From the NCBI GenBank assembly GCA_021521415.1, contig JAIQDT010009117.1, positions 39,022-103,021 on the forward strand: DNA of 64,000 nucleotides, in the 5' to 3' direction. Both the position numbers and the translations under genes were made by a program. Numbering within the stretch: position 1 is the first letter of the stretch; the number at the start of each line of letters is the position of its first letter. This document shows positions 43,977 through 55,557 of this stretch, one piece after another. This DNA is from Bidens hawaiensis. Lineage: Eukaryota > Streptophyta > Magnoliopsida > Asterales > Asteraceae. The notes beneath the pieces were generated by a model. That model saw nothing but the letters and a program-made list of their open reading frames with translations, made no database searches and had not been told where the DNA came from.

Positions 43977-46900
43977 GCCTAACTACTTTTTCCGGTCATT
44001 TTCGTTTTTCCGGCCATGATTAAGTTTTCCAGCGGGTTTGTATAAGAAAACAATGTGTTACGAATTGTACAACGGCAGAATATCTCTACAAAACATATTT
44101 ATTTTGTTCCGATCAAATTTCTGTCAATGTTCAGATTTCGTTCAGATCCACATACTCTGATTTTTCTGAATAGAATGGTGTGGTGGCCATGCTTATGTAG
44201 TGATGGTGGTGATAATGGTGAGGTGATGGTAGCTTGATGTGGTAGTGGTAGACTGGTAGTAATGGTGTGGTGGTGGTATAAGATGTTAGATGGTGATGGG
44301 TAATTTTTACAAATGGTCCATGAACTTTGATATATGTGTTAAAAGAGTGTTTTTAAAATATTAATGTTATTTTGTGCTACATAAGCAGCCACGTAAGCAA
44401 AAATTAACGGAGTTAGACTCTGTTAGGAAAAGGTTCGTTGACAGCCAATACAGTGAAAGTTGGGATTAATGTGGGCCAATTCTTAAGTTGGGATTAATAT
44501 TGGCCAATTGACCAAAGTTTGAATTATTTAAATCCAATAAACCAATTATAACACGTCAATATTTTTTTGAAATCAAATCCTTGAATAAATCAATTATAAC
44601 TAACATATATCTCTTATTTCTTTTATTTTAGATGAAATTGGTTTATGATCTTGATTTCTTTAAAACGTGTAACTATCCCAAGTTTATATTTATCTAAATC
44701 CATTTTATTTAAAAATTTTCGAAGATTCCTTATTTGTCGTTTACGGGAGTTATTTTTTTCTCGTAAAACAAACTCGGAAACCTTTTCTTTTCGGAGAAAT
44801 AAAAAACTACTATTAACTAATTAAATAGTTTTGTAAAATACTTAAATATTATTTATTTTTTACAAGACTAAAATGGCTTTAATTTGAATGAACTTTTGAT
44901 GTATTATTTCTGCCCCAAAGGTGATGCATTACATTTACCTTATCATTCAAGTATAAATAAAAGCTTTTGTTAGTTTTGCCTAACATGATATAAATGTTTC
45001 ACTTCTGTCCAAATGTGATGCTTTACATTTTTATCTAGCAAAATTAGCTCGTGCATAATTAAAATAATTGTATCACTTCTGCCCAAAGGTGATGGGATAT
45101 AATTGTTTTGCACACATACTTAAATAAATTTTAATTCTGTCCAAAGGTGGTTTATTTTTTGTTTAAGTAAAACTTTTAATCATAGTCTATTAGTTTGATG
45201 CTAATAATAGACATATCACATCTTCAATAATATAATGATCCTCACATTAATGATCCTTCATTAATCTAATGATCATAAATTTTAATATGTATTTTTTAAT
45301 ATCCCATAATATTACTCACTATAACGTTTTTCTATAAATAACAATCTCATCCAAATCATCCACTCTAATCTCAAAACACAATTGAATTTTGTCTCATAAA
45401 GAGTTTTAATAACATTTAGCTCTTTTCAGTTTTAATTATCCATTAAGACATGAAGTGACTATCCTACTGCTCTTTCTAATAACAATTATTCTATTGAAAA
45501 CTAGAGCATAACAATTGGGATGTGTAAATCACAATGTCTCTTATGATAATAATAATAATCAAGAACTTATTTACATAAATGTTATCACTAGAGTTATTCT
45601 TGATTTAGTTTTTCTTAAGACTAATCAAAATAACTCATAAGATGCATGCATTCCTTCTAAATTCTAACTATAAGGTTAAATGGTATCCTTTAATACATCA
45701 TAATGTACAATTTCAGGACCCATAAAATTAAGGGTTCACACATGAAAATAAGTACAATTTAATAGTACATTACATACTAAAAATTTCAATAGTATAAGTT
45801 GGTGCCTTAAGAATCAACTATAACACTCAGAAGTACTAAAGGAAATTGAGTGTGTTGATCAGCAACATATGTACAAAAAAGAAATGTAGGGTACTGGAAA
45901 TAAGATGTTATTCAACTCACTACCACTAAAACCTAAAAGAGGATAATTCTAAGGTTCATAGACAAAATACAAGTATTACTTCCAGCTCTAAGTTCTCTAA
46001 GGAGAAGTTTCATTGCAAAAATATGTCATTAGATTAGGCATAAGCAACAAGACTATCCATAATTTAAAAGAACAACTGACTAAAATTGATAGTTGTATAT
46101 TAACAATATTTAAGTCTACTAATCCTAATATTCCCATTAACATATGATTGGTTGAGTCTAGTTCTATATGTTTACCCGAAATCAACAAATAACTAACATG
46201 AGTGTTAGTGACAAATTTAAATGTTAAGGTTATTAGAACCATGATAAACTGTCTTCTAATTACGCTTTATGATATCTTAAATATTCTGGAGATTAATCAG
46301 AATTTAGTATCAATACTTAAGCTATATTATGACAGTTATGAGGTTTGCATAGCCTACATAAAGTCACTCTTACCTTAAACTGTCATATTATTTGTTATCA
46401 ATATCTGGATTGAAACATTTATAAAATAGAACTAGATGATACTATATACTTTCACAATTTTTGTTATCATGCAAATAAAATTTAACAAAAGACAAATGAG
46501 ACCTATAAATTCACCCATTAAAACCAAATTATATGAGAAATCATGACATGGTTGATGAGGGTGATATTTCATAATCTCATTTTTAGTGATTTTAAATCAT
46601 GTGTTAGATGCCCTAAACATTACTTGGCTTAAGAAATAAGTATGAGTTCAGCAGAAGTTATATTTCACTTACATTCATGGAACTTATTTAAAACGGAATA
46701 TTCAGGCATAATTCTTTTATCATTTAAAAAACTATTTACTTGTATCTAATCTGACTTCTATGGTCCATGGTTTTAAAGAGATCCATTCATATATACATAA
46801 TACAATTTCTTCTAAATATGCCCCTAAGTATATTATGACATCTGGACGTTAATGAAATCAAATCAAGTCTAACATATATATGAGAAATTCCCATATCACG

Positions 46901-48084
46901 TACATCATTGAAACTCCTTATGTAGTTTTTCTAGAGATAATAGAGTTTAGTGGGAGCCTTAAGTGTCCCAGTCATAACTTACAAGATTTGCAAGAGGTGA
47001 GGGAGTGAAAACTTAATATTATCTCAATTACACATCTTGTATAAGACACTGCTCCATCACAACACTATTCCATCAAAACATAACTATCTAGAATTTACTA
47101 CTACTCTTACAAAAGTTTCATTGTTGCTTAAACGTGGGTAAATTCATATTTTTTACTAACTAATCCTCACCAAGCGAAACTACAAAAACTTATATTATTA
47201 ACTTGTTTCTCTGTTAGAATCTATTGGTATTAAAATATTGACTATAAGCATGCTAATTTCTTAAGTGTTTCTAAGTTCAGTGGGAGTAAAAGTCCTTATA
47301 ATGACTTGTTAAAAATACAAGAGGCGGAGGGAAGAGAGTCATTAAATTTTATTCCAAATTTAGCTCCAGTTACACCTCTTGTACACTATACTGCACCAAG
47401 TCTTACACATTTAGAATCCTAAAAATGATAAAAACCTAACTAAGAGCTAATCCATAAAACTGAGACTTTTAAAATTACCCAATAATCAACTTAGGAGGCC
47501 ATCTAGGTTTTAAAACCTACTAAATTTGATGCTTATGTAACCTCCCTAACTAAAGTTGAAATGGATGTTGGAAAGTTTAATGATCCTACCCCTTATAATT
47601 AAACCATTAGCATCAATCACAATTGACTCCATAAGTCAGGCTAACGTTTTGAGATTTGGTTGAATCACCTAAAGGTGTTCATAACTAAACTAAATCCTAA
47701 CACAAACGTTAAGACACTAAGAAGCATAATTGATTATTAAATGTTAGATTCAAAAGGGAATAAATCATCAAAGAATCTTATAACCTATATTATAAAACAT
47801 TTCTTTGAGGATCATCATTGTTCAAGTAGCTTATAATAGTTAAAGAGCTACGTTAGAAGAACATTAATACAATTTCCCCTAATAACTGACTTACATATTT
47901 ACATGCTCATAAAACAACCTAAGAGTTCTAAACTAAAGGTTAAAGAACACTTAGTCTGTAAGTCAATAAAACCCATGTATGGGTTAATGCATACATCATA
48001 ATTTGATGAAATATTATTACAATTATTTTCATCAAGAACAAAGTGGATTAATATACCTACCTCAAGATGAGTGGGAGCAACGAA

Positions 48085-48960
48085 AAACATATATGTCCTT
48101 ATATATAGATGACATTCTTTTGACAGTATATGTTACATAAGTAAAAGCATTGTTAACACATACTTTGATATGAATATCTCAAAGATTTCCCTTACGTGAT
48201 AGATATCATAACATTATGAGATAAACTCGAATGGACGTTAGTTAGTTCCATAAGTTATGGATCATTTCACATTTAACAAACAATATTGCTCCCCTTCAGA
48301 GGATAAAGGATCATTGAGATTATTTCCTTATGCTTCATTAAGTAGAAGCCTCATGTATATTTAAGTATATACTCATTCAGATATTACTCAAATTGCAACG
48401 CACTAGATATGTCTAGGTTAATGTGAAGCATCTAAAAGAGTATTGAAATATCTTTAAAGGAAACGAGTGACTATAATTTAAAATGAAGAAGTGAGAACTC
48501 AAACGATTGATTACCCTAAACTTTGGTATATTCAAAGATAACATAATGTAATTTTTGGGATATATTCTTATGTTGGTAGATAAATTTATATCATGGAGGA
48601 GCCATAATAAGCTGATAACAACAACCTAAGTCATGATGATATAACTTGTTGATTAATCACAACACAATTGTAGATAAGTGTTGTTGAAAAATTATAAGTG
48701 GACTCATAAGTATGTTAATTACGTATAAATTATATATTGAAGACTTACTGTGATACAGTCAGCTACCATGTTTTCTCAAACAGTAACAATTCGAGAGATG
48801 CTGCATTAAATTTCGATATGAAATTAATTATTCTTTTATAAACGAGTTGAGGAATCCAAACTTTCGTATCGAATACATTCGTGATATGCTTAAGGATCCG
48901 ATAACTAAGAGTTTGACCCATAAATATTATGAAAGCGCTTATAATAATGACGGGATATTG
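48085..48960 (+). pseudogene. copia RT/RNase H remnants
   Basis: Plus-strand fragments in changing frames: LYIDDILL (about 48095-48120, the RT active-site block), PYASL.RSLMY (48327-48360), HSDITQIATH and YIRDMLKDPITKSL near the RNase H end (48870-48915). No frame is open beyond about 25 codons. The interval 44553-48084 is the rest of the internal region; I see no longer recognisable domains in it. Confidence 0.7.
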
Positions 48961-49304
48961 ATGACTATGCGCAACTGCATAACATACTATGAATGATTAA
49001 CTAATAAATTTCCTCATCAGTTTTGATATTGTACGTCTCTTAATATGTTCTACATGCATAATGACATATAGACGAATTAATATACAAATCAAACGTTCTG
49101 AAGGGCTTACTTGAAAATTTTGATCATAATTATTTAGGTTTTAAATAGGGACTGCAATATGATTAGTGGGGGTCTTGAGCTGATGTCCAATTCAATGACC
49201 GCATTTCTTTGCTCCAGTTTAAGTTTAAAGCTAAAATGAGTGTTAACTCCTGATCAGGCTTATCTAATACTCATAATAAATGATTACTCGGCCAAGTGGG
49301 AGAA

Positions 49305-49729
49305 TGTAAGAATAAATATATTTTATATATTTATTTATATGGCCATCATTATCATTTATATAATAATAGATCAAAATAGTTAATTACACCTTATTATATA
49401 TTAGCTTGGTAATTGTTGAAGGACCAAATTACTCTTAATAGCTAATAAAAGGTTTCCCTTGGGTGTATATATACAGAGAATAAATTAACATCATAACCTA
49501 ATCTCACACATATAAGAAAATCATGTGTCTCCTCTCTCTCTTCTAAACCAGGTTCCTCTCAAGAACCCTAACCATCCTTAACTATACATCCTAAGGGGAA
49601 ACTCGATCAAGATGACAAGCATGTCGACTATATCATACTTAGCTGCGGTTACTACTCTCCATGCTGTAACAAGTTCATAGGTTATTTTTATTTATGTTTT
49701 CTATTACTTACATGAAGAACTGATCAACA
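49305..49729 (+). repeat. 3' LTR of copia element
   Basis: 425 bp, preceded by a purine-rich tract and followed by TAGGC. Confidence 0.9.
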
Positions 49730-51993
49730 TAGGCTTGCTTAATCTTTATCTGAATGGCTCTGTATTAGCTCGTTTAAGCTCCGAACACCTGCGATTAAAA
49801 GAACGTACTCAAAGTAATTGTGTTCGTTATATATAAACAATTAAAATACATAAAATAACACATAAATAAACATGATTTATAGCCGAACATCACATCCCAA
49901 CACTTATCTTTTTCTTTCCCTCAAGCAAACTCTCATGCAACACATACACCTCGATCAATGATTCATCAATTACCACGATTAATACTAGTAAGGTATAAGG
50001 TTATACCCAATTTCCAAGAACTGACACTGTCAAGGTTGATAACCCACCAAATAATTTGATGTTACAATTTAAAACTATGGAACCGCCGAAATGAGTGTAC
50101 TTTGTTTTTGGTTAAGGCACCCATGATCTCTCATCTAGGTTTAATATCTGGACCAGCAAAAAATGTGCTAGTATCTCTCTGCCCTCTATACCAAGTATGA
50201 ACGCAATGTAATAAGCTTGGAAGCAAGTCATATCTCCACCCATTACCCACCGGTTGCTTAAAGAATAGAACTAAGGGTTTTGGTGTGGCTTAGGTTAGGG
50301 TGTGGAAGTGGATTTATTTAGTAGCTAGCTTATGGTGGATGAAACCCAATTTATTTAAACAAACAATGCACCGACTATTATTTACAAACGATACTGACTC
50401 AAACATTGACTATTTTTGAGATTTTCTTTAATTTTCCAACTTTTATTTATTTATTATTTTTTTTAAACAAGATATGTACAAATAACTGACTTGGGACATA
50501 CGTACATTGTGTACTATGCTCAGCAAACAACTTATATACAACTCTTAACATACCGGGTTTCATCCACAGGGTTAAAATAAAAGGCCAAGGCTAACGCGAC
50601 TTGTAATGTGGGTTAAAAAAAGCAAAGAAAAATGGAAAAGAAAACAATTGGCTCCTAAGGGATAATGTAAAACAGGTTTTTTTTATGCCAATATAATGTG
50701 AGTTTTCTAAAGTCCTATTTCTCCATACATGTAGTGGTATTAAGATCTCAAAATGCACGAGACAACCAAGTTCTAGATATCATGAACATACTGGTTACTC
50801 TCTATAATAACACTCATATGACATGTGTACATACTATATATTATATGTGTATTATATATAAGGCAAATCTCACACACGTACCGAAGGAATTAGGCTTCCA
50901 ATATGAAACATGTGTACCCGTCCCCATGACTCGTTATCCCCATCTAAACTGTCCATTTTAATTTCCTTTTTGAAAAACATTTGAATGGGAAGACTTTCGA
51001 GAAACTTAAAAACTGACCATGACCAAAGACCTCTACTTGGCATTAATAATAGCAATTAATTATTTACAATTCTGGCTTTTGCGCACAATCGAGACACTCT
51101 AAAGCAAAAATTTTAATTCCCCCCCCATCCCCACACTTGAGGTTAACATTGTCCTCAATGTTTAAAATTTAACATTAAAAATATATTATTGAGGACAGGG
51201 TTAAAATTGACTGATTATAAATTTTAAAACCGGGCTTAATGTGATGGTCCTAAAAATTATACAACTATACAGTTACACTTTTAACGATAAAACTAATAAA
51301 ACAAAAAGAATTATGAAAATAAAATCACCTGATAAGAAACTAAGCAACTCCAATATACTCGTGCTTGCGCTCAACAAACCCGGCTCCTCAATTCACTAAC
51401 AAAATCGGCAAACTCTCACACGTGTAGAAACACGCTTCTCACAACTGTTAGGATAGGTCTTTTAAACCGTTCGCAAAACCGTTAATTTTAATTACCAAGT
51501 CAAGCTATATAAATCTCATAATTAAATTTGTTAAACTAGTAAAATTGTTAAAAGATCTAACTCATTTTCGTAGGAATCACGATTGCATTTAGCGTATGCA
51601 ACAAGCCCTTTAAACCCCCCGGTAGCCCGGGTGGACGAGTGAGGTCTCGTGAGGGTTTATAGCGAACTAAACCCAAAAAGTTCAGATACAGCAAAAATAT
51701 ACACGCACCTGAATCAACCGTAGCAAAAGGAACATGAAAGCACGTCGGATATCCGAAACGTCGTAACTTAATTTCTTTCACCGAAACACTATAAAACTCC
51801 AACTTTTTCGTGTGGCATCCCCACACTTGAATTTTGCTACAGTGGTACGCTTGAATAAAACGGTTAAACAAACTAAAAAAAAAAATAAAATAAAATACAA
51901 ATTGAAAATAAAATCCAGGTTGCCTCTCGGTCAGCGCTAAGTTTTTGTTAAGGTCTTCAGCCGCACCTTTACCTGATTGGGCGGTTATGGTGG

Positions 51994-53262
51994 TCACATG
52001 GAACATTTACTAGCTGAGTTTCCTAAAAAAGCTCGGTAGTTTACACGCCTCGGTTCTACTTCCTTCTTCATGTTCAGCATGTCCGATAAACCAAAGCGGG
52101 CCGGTGTGAATGCATATTTACCTTCAGAATTTTCAGCATATGCTCGGTAGTGAAGACGTCGAGCCCACACTCTCTTTCTTATCTTCGAAACATCAAATAT
52201 TGAACGGGGCCGAACTGAGCATTTTCCAACCGAGTTTCCCGTGTATGCTAGGTGTTGTGTCCACATCTTCTTCCTTGCGGTTGACACGTCAGTAGAGCCA
52301 GTATGGTCCCATTTCTTACGAATTTGCCCAGTATCCTTTAACTCCACCTTCCTCTTTTTCGAGTTCAAACAAACATACCCAACTTTATGAATTCGAATAA
52401 TGTGTAATGGAGGATTATCGGGATGATCTAAAACTATCTTACTCTCTACTTCTTCTAATAGTTTCTCTTCATCCAGGTCTAGGCATTCAGTTCTATGCTC
52501 CAACAAGTCTGGATCATCTCCTTCAACTTCATCATTAGCAACTATAACTAATGCATTCGATGGCTCTTCAGTAACCAGAGGAATTAGTGTGGTATTAGTC
52601 TCCACAAACACATCCTCAACTTCATGCTCTAAAAGCCCTTGAAGCTCATCTATCACTTCATCATCCACCACGGCATCACTAAACAACGTTTCTTGTTCTC
52701 GTTCAATTTGAGCCACCTCTTCTAATAGTTGACTCACCAGTTTATCTTGAGCAGCATTTGCCTTCTCTTGAAGCTCCAACCTCTGATTCAACGCCTTATT
52801 TTGAGTCTCTTGATCTGCCTTTATTTTATTTACAACCTTGGTTTGAGCTTCTTGATCTCTCTTCATCTCCTTTAAAAAATCCATAACATTTTTCATAGAC
52901 TCTTCTTTGTTACCGGAGGAATTTCCTTGCCTTTGCTGATAACTCTTTTGATATGTACCACCATGATCATAATTTTGAGGGAATTCATCGTATATTGGTT
53001 GGGGGTACTCATCATAATAGTAGTCTTCCTCCTCTTGGTAACTTACAAAAGTTGGTGTTTCAGGTGCATCACTATCATACTCATCTGACTCACAATATCC
53101 ATGATAGTTAGGTGCAAGCGGAGAATAATTCTGGTATTGTCTATTACAGCCTTGTTGGTTGATGTTCCTTTGATTATAACTATCTGGCTCGTAATAGCTT
53201 TGGGGGTTATATGAAGGCGGTTCATGATATGGAAATAAATAGTAGATATCAGCATCTTCCAA
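51994..53262 (-). CDS. 422-aa ORF of the non-autonomous LTR element, function unknown
   Basis: The only sizeable ORF of the element; it follows the primer site by about 180 bp. Residues 1-110 are rich in Tyr, Asn, Gln and Pro. About 115-200 form a Lys/Glu/Gln-rich coiled coil (KEMKRDQEAQTKVVNKIKAD). About 200-290 are acidic. The last 120 residues hold three imperfect repeats of about 30-35 residues, each with K(K/R).W/E...(Y/A)(R)A...GNS..KC/Y (for example RRLHYRAYAENSEGKY and RRVNYRAFLGNSASKC). There is no capsid zinc knuckle, protease, RT or integrase. It could be a diverged gag-like structural protein, but this is a guess. The frame is intact although the element's LTR is heavily interrupted. 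Confidence 0.65.
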   Translation of the reverse strand: MEDADIYYLFPYHEPPSYNPQSYYEPDSYNQRNINQQGCNRQYQNYSPLAPNYHGYCESDEYDSDAPETPTFVSYQEEEDYYYDEYPQPIYDEFPQNYDHGGTYQKSYQQRQGNSSGNKEESMKNVMDFLKEMKRDQEAQTKVVNKIKADQETQNKALNQRLELQEKANAAQDKLVSQLLEEVAQIEREQETLFSDAVVDDEVIDELQGLLEHEVEDVFVETNTTLIPLVTEEPSNALVIVANDEVEGDDPDLLEHRTECLDLDEEKLLEEVESKIVLDHPDNPPLHIIRIHKVGYVCLNSKKRKVELKDTGQIRKKWDHTGSTDVSTARKKMWTQHLAYTGNSVGKCSVRPRSIFDVSKIRKRVWARRLHYRAYAENSEGKYAFTPARFGLSDMLNMKKEVEPRRVNYRAFLGNSASKCSM

Positions 53263-53440
53263 GAACTAATATCCTTCATGTGGGTCATAGACCCACCTCC
53301 CTGTCATTATGAGTTACCTATACATATGAAACACAAGAATACCCCGCATAAAATCAAACAAATAAAAAAAATATAAACAAAAACTAAAATAAACTAAAGC
53401 AAAAAGAATAAAAACTAAAACTAGCACTTTGCGCGTTGAT

Positions 53441-53458
53441 TCCCCGGCAACGGCGCCA
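53441..53458 (-). other. tRNA-Asp primer-binding site
   Basis: The minus strand reads TGGCGCCGTTGCCGGGGA, 18 bases complementary to the 3' end of plant tRNA-Asp. It is separated from the LTR end (53462) by three bases. It fixes the element's orientation. Confidence 0.88.
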
Positions 53459-53508
53459 TTTTGACGTAGATGTTGTGCTCTTATCAAAAACAAGTATTTA
53501 TAAGACTT

Positions 53509-55310
53509 GATAGATAAACACCCTGTGGTGGACCCGCCGACCTTGCCCTCCGCCATGCCATCGGAACCAGCCTTGCAGGTGGACGGTGAGTGTATGTTGG
53601 AATGTATTAAAACCTTCCTGAAAGGTACATCTTGTGGGAGGGATGGTTTGCGAGCCCAACATATTTTAGACGCTTTTTGTGGCCAGGGGTCTCCAACCGC
53701 CTCCGGGCTCATAAAGGCCATCACTGATGTTGTCAACTTGTGGCTTAGGGGGGCTTTGTTCTAAAGTTCTAGCGGAGTTCATTGCTTCGGCACCGTTGAC
53801 CCCCCTGTTGAAGCCTGGCAATGGAATTAGACCCATCGCGGTTGGGGGAATTTGGAGAAGATTGGTGTCGAAAGTCGCTATGCATAAAGTGGGGAAAGAG
53901 GTGGATGCTTATCTAGGGGATTTTCAATTCGGGGTTGGGATCCCTAATGGGGCGGAAGCGGTACTGCATAGTGCTAACAGGTTTCTAAGCGCATTCCATT
54001 CTGTCGGGTCCCTAGCTATGCTCACTGTTGATTTTTCTAACACCTTCAACGAGGTGGACCGGACGACCCTTCTCAGAGAAGTTAGTTGCAGATGTCCATC
54101 CATCTTCCCATGGGTCCAGTTTTTATATGCTCAGCCCGCCAGGTTATATGTGGGGGATACTCATATTGGGGCTTTTACTGGGGTGCAGCAAGGGGATCCC
54201 CTTGGCCCTTTTCTTTTTGCGCTGGTCCTCCATCCGCTCATCCTTAGTGTGCAAGGGACCTGTTCCTTGCACTTCCATGCTTGGTATTTAGACGATGGAA
54301 CTATCATTGGTAAGGCTGAGGAGGTTGCTAGGGCGTTGGGCATTATTCGCTCAGAGGGGGTGTCTCTGGGGCTTAGGCTTAATATTCAGAAAATGGAGAT
54401 TTTTTGGCCATCATGCAATGGTTCGAAGAATGTGCCGGGTTTATTCCCTAGCGAGATTAGCAGGCCTGTGAGGGGAGTTAAACTCCCGGGGGGAGCGGTT
54501 AGTTGGGAAGCAGGGTTTATTCGGTATTAGGCAAATAAAAGAGCTTTAAGGGCGGTTAAACTTATGAAACGCCTGCTAGACCTTAGGGACCCCCAAAGTG
54601 AGCTCCTTTTTTTGCGTTCGTGCATGGGGGTTGCTAAGTTAGTGTTTGGGCTCTGGACCTGTCAACCTGAACATGTCAAAGAGGCTGTGGCCATCTTTGA
54701 TGCCGGCATGCGGGGGGCAATTGAAGATATTGTTGTGTGTGGAGGACCGTATTTTGGGGACCTCCAGTGGAGGTTGGCTTCCTTCCATATGCGTTGCTGA
54801 GGCTTAGGAATCTTCTCGGCTGAAGATGTCTCTGCATATGCCTTTGTGGCTTCCAGGGCCCAGTCGTGGAAATTGCAGGACCACATCTTACAAAGCGCTG
54901 GGGTTATGGGGGTAGATACCGACTACTCCCTTGCACTTGGTAATACTGGAACAACTCTTCCGGACCTTGATCTAGGCGGTTTTACTTATAAGGAGACCGC
55001 CCCTAAGAAACCTCAACAAACCTTGGCGAGTGCTCTTTATGGTAAACGCGTACATGATTTGGAGGAGCGATTCGATATGACTACGAGACAAAAGGCAGTT
55101 TTTGCTTGTCTCAAGGGGGCTCATGCCCAAGATTTTTTGATTGTTGTGCCCATTGAAGGTCTTGGGCAACGGATGTCGGCAGTTGAATACAGAGCCATCC
55201 TTAAATACCGGCTCATGATTCCGATTTTCCCTCCAGACGAATCATGCCCCATTTGTAAAAAAGCCTGTTTGGATAAATTTGGTGAGCATGCCCTCCACTG
55301 TAAGGAATTT
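53509..55310 (+). pseudogene. Non-LTR-type reverse transcriptase with C-terminal zinc motif, broken
   Basis: One gene in at least four pieces: 53509-53760, 53757-54530, 54540-54797 and 54798-55310, separated by a frameshift near 53757 and stops near 54528 and 54798. RT motifs are clear: VDFSNTFNEVDR (about 54030), GVQQGDPLGPFLFALVL (about 54180) and YLDDGTIIG (about 54285). Downstream are an all-helical region and CPICKKACLDKFGEHALHC (55245-55301). This Cys/His motif resembles the finger after RT in site-specific non-LTR elements. I recognise the family as 'putative reverse transcriptase' ORFs in Asteraceae. The left edge abuts an LTR fragment; the right edge is cut by the chromovirus insertion just after the zinc motif. 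Confidence 0.82.
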
Positions 55311-55383
55311 TGTGACACCCGGTAATTTCCCAATCCCATAAACCAAGTAATCAACCTAATTATTAGGTGATTGAGAATATTAT

Positions 55384-55557
55384 GTGCGCCATGTTATGAT
55401 CAGCGCAGGCATATGTTATATGCGCCATGCGCGGATGCGATGCGCGCCATGTTATGATCAGCGCGGGCATATGTTATATGCGCCATGCGCGGATGCGATG
55501 CATGCCATGATATGATCAGCGCGGGCATATGTTATATGCGCCACGCGCACAGGTTTT
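55384..55557 (+). repeat. 58-bp tandem repeat (x3) in chromovirus LTR
   Basis: Three units of GCGCGCCATG(T/A)TATGATCAGCG and GGGCATATGTTATATGCGCC, period 58 bp; the copy in the 3' LTR is at 62474-62647. Several CpG sites in the 5' LTR copy have become TpG or CpA. Confidence 0.85.

Larger units (their letters stand above)
42915..44543. mobile_element. Non-autonomous Mutator-like element, TSD AATTATAAC
   Basis: Long terminal inverted repeats start GGTTTATTGGATTTAAATAA at the left and end with the complement at 44543. Similarity runs about 300 bp inward on each side. A perfect 9-bp duplication AATTATAAC flanks it (42906-42914 and 44544-44552), diagnostic for Mutator-like elements. The centre has TTTTCCGGC-rich sequence and no transposase. 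A hAT element is inserted at 43575-43976. Confidence 0.92.
42210..49729 (+). mobile_element. Decayed Ty1/copia element, TSD TAGGC
   Basis: LTRs 42210-42635 and 49305-49729 (both starting TGTAAGAATAAATATA, ending GATCAACA) are flanked by a perfect TAGGC duplication (42205-42209 and 49730-49734). A primer site TGGCATCAGAGTG, close to the initiator-tRNA-Met consensus, begins at 42638. A polypurine-like AAGTGGGAGAA precedes the right LTR. The internal region is full of stops. A Mutator-like element is inserted near its 5' end. Confidence 0.92.
41085..51105 (-). repeat. 3' LTR of the tRNA-Asp-primed element, split by copia insertion
   Basis: LTR sequence runs 41085-42209 and resumes at 49735, after the copia element and its TAGGC duplication, to about 51105. 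Net length is about 2.5 kb. The left edge matches the 47-bp fragment at 53462-53508; the right edge is placed by the polypurine tract and is approximate. No genes inside; short ORFs such as 50698-50961 are unrecognised. Confidence 0.65.
41085..53508 (-). mobile_element. tRNA-Asp-primed non-autonomous LTR element (Athila-like), nested
   Basis: In minus orientation: remnant of 5' LTR (53508-53462), perfect tRNA-Asp primer site, one 422-codon ORF, a polypurine tract (about 51118-51125) and a 3' LTR (51105-41085) with an inserted copia element. The LTR ends match (TGACGTA.ATG.(C/T)GTGCTC on the plus strand at 41085 and 53462). CCTCAAGTGTGGGGATGG before the PPT resembles Athila 3' ends. The internal region is only 2.4 kb with no protease, RT or integrase, so it must have relied on other elements. 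The 5' LTR is cut after 47 bp by a reverse-transcriptase fragment. Confidence 0.75.

Noticed and set aside
52110..52295. Plus-strand 61-codon ORF
   Set aside because: Shadow of the 422-aa minus-strand ORF.
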